From an uncultured Lachnospiraceae bacterium (lineage in GTDB: Bacteria; Bacillota; Clostridia; Lachnospirales; Lachnospiraceae), in contig CABUAW010000006.1 of NCBI GenBank assembly GCA_902489645.1, forward strand, positions 6,616-70,615: 64,000 bases of DNA, written 5' to 3'. Made by a program: the position numbers and the translations under genes. Below the pieces are notes generated by a model. The model searched no databases. It worked only from the letters and a program-made list of their open reading frames with translations, and was not told the DNA's origin. Within the stretch, counting starts at the first letter, position 1; the number at the start of each line of letters is the position of its first letter. Below, piece after piece: positions 9,258 to 17,290 of this stretch.

Positions 9258-9794
9258 CTAACAAATATATTTCTGAATAATCCCAATCAGCTCCGCCTCC
9301 TGAGACGCATCGTACTGAATCACAAATGAATTTCCCCGGAACTGTTTGGGTTTAAACAAATAGGCTTTCATTCCGCCCTTCGGCAGCCTGTCCACCGACC
9401 GGATGTCCGTCCACGGAACATAACCGTAGTCATGCACCAAAATGCCGTTTGTAAAAATCCTGGTTGGGCTGACGGTCCGTATCGCCAGGAAAATTAACAA
9501 TCCGGAAATAAGAATCACCGCGCCCGCCAGCACGGAATAGTAGCTCTCCGGCATATTCGGATTCGGCGTATTTCTTTCCATGAAAAGCCGGACGACGACA
9601 ACAACGCCAACGACCAGAATAAAGCCCAGCGTCAGCCATTCTTTTGCGGGCTGCTTCACCGAAATCAGTTTCTCACCGTAGGATTCCTCCACATGAACGG
9701 CCTTCCATATCTGTGTTAAAAAGAAAATCAAAAAACCAATGGCCGCCAGAATGAACGCACCTCCATGAGCGAATTGGTTAATGATGTCATTCAT
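9258..9794 (-). CDS. Small membrane protein, PH-like C-terminal domain
   Basis: 178 aa. Three hydrophobic helices at about residues 12-28, 52-68 and 88-106 are followed by a soluble C-terminal domain (about 115-178) with alternating hydrophobic strands. This resembles the bacterial PH-like domain of small clostridial membrane proteins (DUF5673 type). It lies 21 nt downstream of the EIIC-like gene and 15 nt upstream of jetA, so it is probably co-transcribed with both. The product is not otherwise recognised. Whether it belongs functionally with the JetABC complex (for example as a membrane anchor) is unknown. Confidence 0.6.
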   Translation of the reverse strand: MNDIINQFAHGGAFILAAIGFLIFFLTQIWKAVHVEESYGEKLISVKQPAKEWLTLGFILVVGVVVVVRLFMERNTPNPNMPESYYSVLAGAVILISGLLIFLAIRTVSPTRIFTNGILVHDYGYVPWTDIRSVDRLPKGGMKAYLFKPKQFRGNSFVIQYDASQEAELIGIIQKYIC

Positions 9795-9815
9795 TTGTAT
9801 TTCTCCTTCCTTTTT

Positions 9816-10886
9816 CTATACTTCCAGCTTCATATCCCCATTGCGGATATAGCCCATTTTCCTCATTCCCTGAGCCACGCCCATCGTCACCACCGCCGGA
9901 AGAAGGAAATGGAAAATCACAATTTTAATCAAAACAAGCACCGGCGATTCGGTCGCCGCCATCGTCTGGTAGGTCATAATCGGTCCGACCAGGCCGGAAG
10001 TTCCCATACCGGAGCCCGTCGCATTGTTCACCATATGAAACAGCGGCGAAATGGCAATCGGTCCGAGAATGGCCGATGAAATAATCGGCGGAATCCATAT
10101 GAGGGGCCTTCGCACAATATTCGGTACCTGGAGCATACTTGTCCCAAGCCCCTGGGACAACAGGCCGCCAAAGCCATTGTCTCTATAACTGTTAACCGCA
10201 AAGCCAATCATCTGACAGCAGCATCCGATGGTGGCCGCCCCGGCCGCCATACCATTCAGGCCCAGAATAACCCCCAGGGCTGCCGAACTGATTGGAAGCG
10301 TCAGCACCATTCCCATGACGACAGAGACAACAATCCCCATCACAATCGGCTGCTGCTCCGTTCCCCAGTTAATAATACCGCCAAGCCATGCCATAAATCT
10401 TGAAATCGGCGGTCCTACGATAATTCCCACCGCGCCGCCGGTCAATATCGTCACCGCCGGCGTAATTAACAAGTCAATTTTCGTCCGTCCGGCGACCAGA
10501 TGTCCCAACTCAATGCCAATATATGCGGCCACAAAAGCCCCCAGCGGCTCTCCCGGCCCCGACAAAACAAGGGCCCCGTTTTCCGCAAACAGGGTTCCCG
10601 CCGAAATAGCGCTCGCATAAGCGCCAATCATTCCGGCCACCGCCGATGACAGAGTTACATAAACGGATTCCCTGAATTTATAGGCAACGCCTACGCCGAT
10701 ACCTGCTCCGGTCAGCCGCTGGGCCACCAGGGCAAATGTCGATATGTACATACCAATATCGCCGCCAATCAAATCGCCGACCTGTTTTAAAATCGTTCCG
10801 ATAATTAACGTCGAAAAAAGTCCCAGTCCCATACCGCTCAATCCATCGATAAATATATGGGACAAAAACTTCTGAATCGCTTTCAT
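9816..10886 (-). CDS. PfoR / PTS EIIC_2-type integral membrane protein
   Basis: 356 aa, about 8-10 hydrophobic segments rich in Gly and Ala (for example GAGIGVGVAYKFRESVYV and GMAAGAATIGCCCQMIGFAV). This is typical of the PTS_EIIC_2 / PfoR family. Members lack the phosphorylatable EIIA/EIIB domains and their substrates are mostly unknown. The start ATG at 10886 has GGAG upstream. It is 14 nt downstream of a NiaR-like regulator, which makes a vitamin-B3-related transport role possible; this is inference only. No EIIA or EIIB gene is nearby. Confidence 0.75.
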   Translation of the reverse strand: MKAIQKFLSHIFIDGLSGMGLGLFSTLIIGTILKQVGDLIGGDIGMYISTFALVAQRLTGAGIGVGVAYKFRESVYVTLSSAVAGMIGAYASAISAGTLFAENGALVLSGPGEPLGAFVAAYIGIELGHLVAGRTKIDLLITPAVTILTGGAVGIIVGPPISRFMAWLGGIINWGTEQQPIVMGIVVSVVMGMVLTLPISSAALGVILGLNGMAAGAATIGCCCQMIGFAVNSYRDNGFGGLLSQGLGTSMLQVPNIVRRPLIWIPPIISSAILGPIAISPLFHMVNNATGSGMGTSGLVGPIMTYQTMAATESPVLVLIKIVIFHFLLPAVVTMGVAQGMRKMGYIRNGDMKLEV

Positions 10887-10900
10887 ATCCTTTATCTCCT

Positions 10901-11422
10901 CTACTCCGTTATTAAATATCCCCGCTCACGTAAATCTCTCTCAATATTATCCAGAATCCGCTCGGAGGCCGCCTCCACCGTATGGATGTGAACACCGTTG
11001 GAAATCTGCAATAACGGCCCGGCCTTACTCGAACCCATACGCTCGTAAAAAGCCATAACGTCCTTCCGGCTTTCCAGAATCAAATCCGCCTGAATCTGGC
11101 CGTAGACATCGTGGGCCACAATCACATTCAACACTTTTCCGCCATTATCGACAATCAGGGAAAGCTCATCCACAATCTGTTCCTTTGTATGATTGACCAT
11201 ATAGGAACGGCGGTATTTTTTGACAGGTTCCTGCGTATATAAAATATAGCCCTTGGGCGTTGCAAAAATCTCCGAATTGCCAGCCCTTAACAGCGCAATA
11301 TCCTGAACAATAACCTGCCGGCTGACTCCCAACGCTTTGGAAAGAGCGCTTCCCGAAACCGGTCCCGAACTGTTTTTTAAAATATCCAGCAGGCGCCCCC
11401 TGCGGATATCTCCTTCAACCAT
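10901..11422 (-). CDS. NiaR-type transcriptional regulator (HTH_11 plus 3H domain)
   Basis: 173 aa from the ATG at 11422 (GGGGGTG box 6 nt upstream; the GTG at 11431 is an alternative). Residues 1-60 form an HTH_11 winged helix (SGSALSKALGVSRQVIVQDI). The rest is a 3H domain with conserved His-containing segments (VAHDVYGQ, ISNGVHIHTVEA) that bind metal. In Bacillus and Thermotoga NiaR/YrxA senses nicotinate and represses NAD synthesis or niacin uptake genes. It is the first gene of a run that continues through the EIIC-like protein to jetABC. The leader contains a direct repeat TGTCATGTCA (+ strand, 11450-11459), a possible operator. Confidence 0.8.
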   Translation of the reverse strand: MVEGDIRRGRLLDILKNSSGPVSGSALSKALGVSRQVIVQDIALLRAGNSEIFATPKGYILYTQEPVKKYRRSYMVNHTKEQIVDELSLIVDNGGKVLNVIVAHDVYGQIQADLILESRKDVMAFYERMGSSKAGPLLQISNGVHIHTVEAASERILDNIERDLRERGYLITE

Positions 11423-11464
11423 ACCTTTCACCCCCTGGCTGTCATGTCACATCGTTTCTTAATG

Positions 11465-11492
11465 ATTATAGCACAGGAAACGGTATCTGTAA
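11465..11492 (-). promoter_or_regulatory. Promoter of the niaR-like / jetABC run
   Basis: Minus strand TTACAG (11492-11487), 16-nt spacer, TATAAT (11470-11465). It is the only clear promoter seen upstream of the six minus-strand genes, whose gaps are all 22 nt or less. Confidence 0.7.
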
Positions 11493-11515
11493 CATATTTT
11501 TTCATGAAATAATCC

Positions 11516-11544
11516 TTGCTTCCCGCGCTTCTCTCCGCTATAAT
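11516..11544 (+). promoter_or_regulatory. Promoter of the small-protein / CaCA operon
   Basis: TTGCTT (11516-11521), 17 nt, TATAAT (11539-11544), about 25 nt before the start codon at 11569; divergent from the niaR-like promoter. Confidence 0.7.
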
Positions 11545-11568
11545 GCTGTAGTGAAGAAGGAGTTGTGA

Positions 11569-11841
11569 ATGATGTTTCGCATGTGGATGAAAATATTTAA
11601 AGAAAACCGGCTGCTAAAGGATACGGTCATCACTTTGGACGCCCCCAAAATGAGCCGTACCGCAAAGGTTTTTCAGGCGGTATACGACGCCTGCATAACC
11701 TTCGACCTGTCGCAGCCTATCTGGCTGGATGCCAATATACGAGAATTTAAGCGGCATAATAAGACCCGCTTTACCCAGGATAATTTCGTGGAAGAAATTC
11801 CATTTGATTTTTTAGAAATTCATGTGATTGAAGAGGATTAA
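11569..11841 (+). CDS. Conserved small protein of unknown function
   Basis: 90 aa with an AAGGAG box 8 nt before the ATG. No membrane segment or signal peptide is visible. Charged and aromatic residues are spread evenly (IWLDANIREFKRHNKTRF in the middle), typical of a small folded cytosolic protein. The stop is 3 nt before the CaCA exchanger start, and its last codons carry the exchanger's ribosome binding site (GAAGAGGATT), so the two are translationally coupled. I do not recognise the family. Confidence 0.75.
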   Translation: MMFRMWMKIFKENRLLKDTVITLDAPKMSRTAKVFQAVYDACITFDLSQPIWLDANIREFKRHNKTRFTQDNFVEEIPFDFLEIHVIEED

Positions 11842-11844
11842 AAA

Positions 11845-12768
11845 ATGATGATGTATCTATTATTAATTATCGGTTTCTTTTTACTGGTCAAAGGCGCGGA
11901 TTATTTTGTGGAGGGCAGTTCGGCCATTGCAAAACTTTTAAAAGTCCCCTCCGTCGTCATCGGTCTGACGATTGTCGCTATGGGTACCAGCGCTCCCGAG
12001 GCCGCCGTCAGCATCACCGCAGGTCTGGCCGGAAGTAATGAGCTGGCTCTCAGCAATGTCATCGGCTCAAACCTTTTTAATCTTGTGCTTATTGTGGGTA
12101 TCTGCGCCCTCATACGGCCTTTTGCCGTCGAACAAAGCATTATGAAACGGGATTTTCCGATTGCCATTTTAAGCTCGGTTCTGCTGCTGTTTTTTATCCG
12201 TGATGATTACCTTTCCCGGACGGAGGGAATTCTTCTGCTCATACTGATGGCCGCTTATCTGACCATGACTGTTATCCTGGCCATCCGCAATCCCATCGAC
12301 ATTGAGGGGGCGGACCATTACCTTCCGATGCATACCAGTCTCATCTACGTGGGTCTTGGCCTGGCTGCCATCATTATCGGCGGAGATTTGGTCGTTGACA
12401 ATGCCTGCCGGGTTGCCGCAGCCTTCGGTCTCAGCGAAACGCTCATCGGCCTGACCATCGTCGCCATCGGCACCTCCCTTCCGGAGCTGGTCACTTCCAT
12501 CACAGCCTCCCGAAAAGGCGAGAGCGGTCTGGCCCTCGGAAATGTGGTCGGCTCCAACATATTCAACATTATGTTCATCCTCGGCATGTCGTCCACTGTC
12601 CATCCGATTGCCGCCGAAGCCGTCGCCTTCACGGATATACTTATTTTAATCGCATTAACTCTGATTATTTACATTTTCTGCAAAATCCGCGGACAGATGG
12701 GACGCCTCATGGGCTTTGCCTGCGTGGCCGCCTATACCGCCTATGCTGTTTACATCGTATGGCGATAG
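11845..12768 (+). CDS. Calcium/sodium antiporter (CaCA family, YrbG-like)
   Basis: 307 aa inner-membrane protein with about ten helices in two inverted repeats. Each repeat holds the family's ion-binding alpha motif: GLTIVAMGTSAPE (about 40-52) with GSNLFNLVLIVG, and GLTIVAIGTSLPEL (about 201-214) with GSNIFNIMFILG. The acidic residue in each GTSxPE segment coordinates the cation. The length matches bacterial YrbG. It exchanges Na+ or H+ for Ca2+; the exact specificity cannot be read. It is coupled to the 90-aa gene upstream. Confidence 0.9.
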   Translation: MMMYLLLIIGFFLLVKGADYFVEGSSAIAKLLKVPSVVIGLTIVAMGTSAPEAAVSITAGLAGSNELALSNVIGSNLFNLVLIVGICALIRPFAVEQSIMKRDFPIAILSSVLLLFFIRDDYLSRTEGILLLILMAAYLTMTVILAIRNPIDIEGADHYLPMHTSLIYVGLGLAAIIIGGDLVVDNACRVAAAFGLSETLIGLTIVAIGTSLPELVTSITASRKGESGLALGNVVGSNIFNIMFILGMSSTVHPIAAEAVAFTDILILIALTLIIYIFCKIRGQMGRLMGFACVAAYTAYAVYIVWR

Positions 12769-12819
12769 GGGAATATTCCTGTCCTCTGGCTCATATGCTG
12801 TTAAAAAACGGAGTTTGCC

Positions 12820-13527
12820 ATGAAAACATTTTTGAAAACCGGTTGTATTGTATGCGCGCTTTTTCTTCTTGGCGCGCTTTTTTATGACTGGTTTCACCCA
12901 AAAATCTATATTACCGCCTCAGCCACCCCCAACAAACAGCCCATCACCCGGATTGACACGGAACATCCAACCATTTTCCTGACCTTTGAGACCGGCGGCG
13001 GCCACGACAATACGGAAAAAATACTGGACATCCTCGATAAATACGAGGTACACGCCGCCTTTTTTATCACCGGAAGTTTTGCGGCCGAAAATCCCGAGCT
13101 GGTAAAACGAATTGCGGCTTCCGGCCACGACCTCGGCAACCACAGTGAAACCCACAAAAATATGAAGGCAATGTCCCCGGATGAGTGCCGCAGAGAAATC
13201 CTGTCTCTCCATGAAAAAGTCAAAGAACTCACCGGCGTGGAAATGTATCTCTTTCGCCCGCCCTATGACGCCTCCAATTATCCGCTCATTCAAAATGCCG
13301 CAGCCTGCGGTTACATTACCGTGGGCTGGAGCTGCGATTCTATGGACTGGAAAAATTACGGCGCCGATGCCGTCGCCGAAACCGTATGCGGGCAGCCCAA
13401 TCTTGAAAACGGCTCCGTCATCCGTATGAACTGCAATGCCCTCTATACACCGGAAGCGCTGGAAAAAATTATCCTCAATCTAAAAGAAAGAGGCTGCGAA
13501 TTCGCACCTCTTTCTCAATTCCTTTAA
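12820..13527 (+). CDS. Polysaccharide deacetylase-like (NodB fold) protein with altered catalytic motifs
   Basis: 235 aa. An N-terminal membrane anchor (about 5-24) leaves the NodB-homology domain outside. Motif 1 reads LTFETGGGHDN where active CE4 enzymes have TFDD, so both Asp positions are replaced. Motif 2 HSETH and motif 3 RPPYD are intact. The late motif that normally supplies the catalytic His (LLH) reads IRMNCN. The overall fold is like sporulation deacetylases of the PdaB group, which also vary at motif 1. Activity may be altered or lost; a binding or regulatory role is possible. A coding-sequence hairpin near 13487-13517 lies just before the stop. Confidence 0.75.
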   Translation: MKTFLKTGCIVCALFLLGALFYDWFHPKIYITASATPNKQPITRIDTEHPTIFLTFETGGGHDNTEKILDILDKYEVHAAFFITGSFAAENPELVKRIAASGHDLGNHSETHKNMKAMSPDECRREILSLHEKVKELTGVEMYLFRPPYDASNYPLIQNAAACGYITVGWSCDSMDWKNYGADAVAETVCGQPNLENGSVIRMNCNALYTPEALEKIILNLKERGCEFAPLSQFL

Positions 13528-13528
13528 T

Positions 13529-14968
13529 TTACTTTTTCCACGTGGACGGCGCAAACAACAGCAAAATCGGAAAGATTTCTAATCGGCCGATGAGCATATC
13601 CAGCGACAATACGATTTTAGACAAAACCGAGTAGGTGCTGAAATTGGATACGGGACCCACGGCGCCAAGGCCCGGCCCGATATTATTGAAGGTTGCCGCC
13701 ACCGCCGAAAAGTTTGTTTCAAAATCAAATCCATCCAGGCTGACCACCAATAAAGACAGTACAAATATGACCAGATAAGCCGAAAGAAAGGCAAAGGCCG
13801 ACCGGAGAACCGCATTATCCACCGCCTTACCCTCCAGCTTCGTGACCCGCACGCTCCGCGGATGGATTAATGAACCCATTTCCCGTTTCACGGATTTCAG
13901 GTAAATGATAATCCGGGAAACCTTAATACCGCCGCCGGTACTTCCCGCACAGGCTCCGATAAACATCAGCGCAACTAAGATACATTTTGAAAAGGACGGC
14001 CACAGGTCAAAATTTAAAGTGGAGTATCCGGTTGTCGTCATAACCGATGCCGCCTGAAAGGCCGCATGGTGAAAATGCTCAAAAAGACTTCCCGCCTCAC
14101 CGTTTAAGTTAAATGTTATCAAAATAACCGCAGCAAAATAAATGCCAAAATACCACCGAACCTCCTCCATGGAGAAGGCTTCCTTTGCTTTACGGTAGAG
14201 AATCAGAAAATAAAAAGAAAAATTAACGCCGAAAAGCATCATGAAAATGGTCGTCACGGTTTGAAGATACGTACTGTAGCTTCCCAGGCTCGTATTTAAT
14301 ATACCAAAGCCGCCCGTACCTGCCGTACCAAAGGAAATACACAGCGCATCAAATACCGGCATCCGTCCAATCACCAGAAGAACAAACATGACAATGGTCA
14401 TTCCCAGGTAAATCTTGTACAGCATCATCGCCGTCTCTCTCAGCTTCGGCACCAGCTTGGACACGGAAGGCCCCGGGGATTCGGCTTTCATAAGCTGGAG
14501 ATTATGCTCGCCGCCGGCCAGAGGCAAAATAGCGAGAATAAATACAAGGACTCCCATACCGCCGACCCAGTGGGAAAAACTCCGCCAAAGCAGCATACAT
14601 CTCGACATGGCCTCCACGTCGGGCAATATGCTGGCCCCCGTCGTCGTAAAACCGGAAATAATTTCGAACACCGCATCTATGAAAGATGGGATTTCCCTGG
14701 AAATAACAAAGGGCAGACATCCCATCACACTCATTACAATCCATCCGAGAGCTACGGATATGTAGCCTTCCTTGGCATAATAGCTGGCTTTTTTCGGTTT
14801 TTCCAACGTCAGTAATGTACCGATGACCAGGCAAATCAGGGCGGTAATAAGAAAAGCAAAACCGCTGGTTTCTTTATAAATCACAGCCGCAATCATCGGA
14901 AGCACCATCAAAAAGGCCTCCACCTTTAATATGCAGCCGATTATGTATTTTATACTTCCGTAATTCAT
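13529..14968 (-). CDS. trkH: TrkH-family potassium transporter membrane subunit
   Basis: 479 aa, about ten membrane segments arranged in four pore repeats, with selectivity-filter-like segments such as TTTGASI, GTAGTGGFG, MTTTGYST and NNIGPG. It is a K+ channel-like transporter driven by the ion gradient and gated by TrkA. The trkA gene is immediately upstream with a 2-nt gap, so the pair forms an operon. It converges with the deacetylase-like gene, leaving no intergenic space. Confidence 0.93.
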   Translation of the reverse strand: MNYGSIKYIIGCILKVEAFLMVLPMIAAVIYKETSGFAFLITALICLVIGTLLTLEKPKKASYYAKEGYISVALGWIVMSVMGCLPFVISREIPSFIDAVFEIISGFTTTGASILPDVEAMSRCMLLWRSFSHWVGGMGVLVFILAILPLAGGEHNLQLMKAESPGPSVSKLVPKLRETAMMLYKIYLGMTIVMFVLLVIGRMPVFDALCISFGTAGTGGFGILNTSLGSYSTYLQTVTTIFMMLFGVNFSFYFLILYRKAKEAFSMEEVRWYFGIYFAAVILITFNLNGEAGSLFEHFHHAAFQAASVMTTTGYSTLNFDLWPSFSKCILVALMFIGACAGSTGGGIKVSRIIIYLKSVKREMGSLIHPRSVRVTKLEGKAVDNAVLRSAFAFLSAYLVIFVLSLLVVSLDGFDFETNFSAVAATFNNIGPGLGAVGPVSNFSTYSVLSKIVLSLDMLIGRLEIFPILLLFAPSTWKK

Positions 14969-14970
14969 AA

Positions 14971-16350
14971 CTATCTCATCACTCCGTCCAAAATGTCTTC
15001 CAAACGGGTCAAATGACGGCCTGTCGTTACGACAACCACCTTATCCCCGGATAAAATCTTATCCTGCCCGGAAGGTATGATAACCTTGTTGGCGCGCATA
15101 ATACTGCAAATCAGCAGATTTGGTTTTAATTTCAAATTCATGAGCGGCACATTGGTCACCTTCGACTGGTCCTCCACGGAAAATTCCAGCGCTTCCGCCT
15201 TATTATCCGCAATCCTATAAACCATATCCACCTTGCTGTCCCGTTCATTAATCAAACTGTTCTCCAAATCTCTCACATACTGAATGATATGTTCGGCCGT
15301 CAAATGCTTCGGGCTGATGATACTTCCCACCGGAATACTGCGGACAATTCCCTCAAAGGCAATCTTATTGACCTTTGTAATCAGCTTCGCCCTTGATACC
15401 TGATGGGCATAAAGAGAAAGCATGATATTTTCCTCGTCAAAATTCGTCAAAGCCACAAAGGCGTCCATCCGTTCCACCCCTTCTTCCAGGAGCAGCTTAC
15501 TGTCGGCCGCATCGCCATATATAATCGTCGCCTTATCCAGTTTCTCACTCAGTTCATTGCATCGCTGCAAATTACTCTCGATAATCGTTGTATTGACCTT
15601 TGAGCGAATCAGTCTCTGTGCCAGATAATAGGCGATTGTGCCGCCGCCGGCAATCATCACATTGCGGATTGGCCGCACCGGAATACCAATGACGTTAAAC
15701 AGACGGTTCATATCCTCTGTCGGCGCAATAATGGAAATTTTATCGCCTTCCATCATCACCGTATTACCGCTTGGAATCATCAATTCATCCTCCCGTTCCA
15801 AAACACAGACAAGAAAATGATTGCCGTACTTGACAGCTGCTTCCATTACCCGAAGCTGATGCCACGGCGAATCCTTCGGAATTTCAAGGCGCACCATATA
15901 GGCCCGCCCTTTTGCAAAGGTATCCACATCCAGAGCCGACGGCACCTGAATCAGACGTTCAATATCTCTGGCCGTTGCCAGTTCCGGATTAATGGCCACC
16001 GAAAGGCCCAGTTCTTCTTTGATAAATCCAATCTCATCCACATATTCCGGATTCCGCACACGGGCGATTGTCCGGCAGTTGCCTGCTTTTTTGGCAATCA
16101 GACAACTGAGCAGGTTCACTTCATCATGCCCCGTAACGGCAATCAGTAAATCCGCATTCTCGACGCCCGCATCCTTTTGTATTTTATAACTGTTACCCGT
16201 TCCGATATAGCCAATAACATCCAGCGCATCCACAGCCGCCTGCACTTTATCGGACTTCGGTTCAATGACCGTAATCTCATGGCCTTCCTCACTGAGCTGT
16301 TCCGCAAGCGTATAACCCACCTTGCCGCAGCCTGCAATAATAATCTTCAT
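14971..16350 (-). CDS. trkA: Trk system potassium uptake protein TrkA
   Basis: 459 aa cytosolic protein with two RCK_N/RCK_C tandem units. Rossmann nucleotide-binding motifs appear at residue 4 (IAGCGKVGYTLAEQL) and about 232 (IAGGGTIAYYLAQRL), each followed by a TrkA_C domain. It binds NAD(H) or adenine nucleotides and gates TrkH. The gene is 30 nt downstream of punA and 2 nt upstream of trkH, so the three probably share a transcript. Confidence 0.95.
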   Translation of the reverse strand: MKIIIAGCGKVGYTLAEQLSEEGHEITVIEPKSDKVQAAVDALDVIGYIGTGNSYKIQKDAGVENADLLIAVTGHDEVNLLSCLIAKKAGNCRTIARVRNPEYVDEIGFIKEELGLSVAINPELATARDIERLIQVPSALDVDTFAKGRAYMVRLEIPKDSPWHQLRVMEAAVKYGNHFLVCVLEREDELMIPSGNTVMMEGDKISIIAPTEDMNRLFNVIGIPVRPIRNVMIAGGGTIAYYLAQRLIRSKVNTTIIESNLQRCNELSEKLDKATIIYGDAADSKLLLEEGVERMDAFVALTNFDEENIMLSLYAHQVSRAKLITKVNKIAFEGIVRSIPVGSIISPKHLTAEHIIQYVRDLENSLINERDSKVDMVYRIADNKAEALEFSVEDQSKVTNVPLMNLKLKPNLLICSIMRANKVIIPSGQDKILSGDKVVVVTTGRHLTRLEDILDGVMR

Positions 16351-16380
16351 AACCTTACCTCTCGATAACTTGATAGAATA

Positions 16381-17211
16381 TTAGAACTTTCCCATCCGGC
16401 AAATACTTTCCGTGACAAGCCGTTTAAATAATGGCGCCACCCTGTCGGCCGCCTCCTGAACCTCCGTATGATTCAGCGGATGTCTGGAAATTCCCGCCGC
16501 CATATTGGATATGCAGGATATACCGCAGATTTTCATTCCCATATGATTCGCCGCAATGGCCTCACAGGCCGTACTCATACCGACCGCATCGGCGCCGAGA
16601 ATACGGCTCATCCGGATTTCTGCCGGCGACTCGTAATTCGGGCCCGTAAACTGCATATAAACCCCTTCCCGAAGCGGAATATTTAACGCTTCGGCCGCTT
16701 CTCTGAGAATATTTTGAAGCGCCGTATCATAGATATGGCTCATATCCGGGAACCGGGTCCCCAGTTCGTCGATATTTTCCCCAATCAGCGGCGATGGTAC
16801 AAAATCGGAAATCTGGTCCCGAATCATCATCAAATCTCCCGGCACAAAATTTTCATTGACTCCGCCGGAGGCGTTGGTCAAAAATAAAATTTCCGCTCCC
16901 ATCAATTTCATCAGACGGACCGGAAGCACCACATCCGCCATCGGATAGCCTTCATAATAATGAACCCGTCCCTGCATGGCCACCACCGGAACATTTTCCA
17001 CATAGCCAAACAGGAAACGCCCTTTATGTCCCGGCACGGTGGACACCGGAAACCCCTCAATTTCCGAATAATCCATCACATATTTAAGCTCAATGCTCTC
17101 CCCGTAATCCCCAAGGCCGGAACCGAGAACCAAGCCGACCTTCGGCCGGAAATCTACTTTTTTCCGCACACATTTGAGACAGGATAAAAGACGTTCATAC
17201 TCCCTTCCCAT
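16381..17211 (-). CDS. punA: Purine nucleoside phosphorylase (PNP-I, trimeric type)
   Basis: 276 aa from the ATG at 17211, which has an AAAGGGG box; a longer in-frame start lacks one. It cleaves (deoxy)guanosine or inosine with phosphate for purine salvage. Family motifs are present: VLGSGLGDYGE (phosphate site), VPGHKGRF, HYYEGYPMADV, TNASGGVNENF, GPNYESPAEIRM and the purine-site segment GMSTACEAIAANHMG. Length fits the trimeric PNP family. It lies upstream of trkA. Confidence 0.93.
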   Translation of the reverse strand: MGREYERLLSCLKCVRKKVDFRPKVGLVLGSGLGDYGESIELKYVMDYSEIEGFPVSTVPGHKGRFLFGYVENVPVVAMQGRVHYYEGYPMADVVLPVRLMKLMGAEILFLTNASGGVNENFVPGDLMMIRDQISDFVPSPLIGENIDELGTRFPDMSHIYDTALQNILREAAEALNIPLREGVYMQFTGPNYESPAEIRMSRILGADAVGMSTACEAIAANHMGMKICGISCISNMAAGISRHPLNHTEVQEAADRVAPLFKRLVTESICRMGKF

Positions 17212-17262
17212 AATTCTTTCCCCTTTCAAAAGACAATTTCATCTGATAGAAGTATAAAGTGA

Positions 17263-17285
17263 AAAAGGGCGCCCCACGGCGCCCC
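17263..17285 (-). terminator. Terminator of hom
   Basis: GGGCGCC / GGCGCCC stem (17285-17279 with 17274-17268) followed by TTTTT on the minus strand, directly after the hom stop. Confidence 0.85.
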
Positions 17286-17290
17286 CAAAA

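Noticed and set aside
12655..12897. Overlapping minus-strand ORFs in the CaCA and deacetylase region
   Set aside because: These are antisense to genes with complete family motifs and lack start signals.
13487..13517. Terminator of the deacetylase-like gene
   Set aside because: An AGAAAGAG...TCTTTCT hairpin exists inside the last codons, but no U-tract follows on either strand close to the stem.
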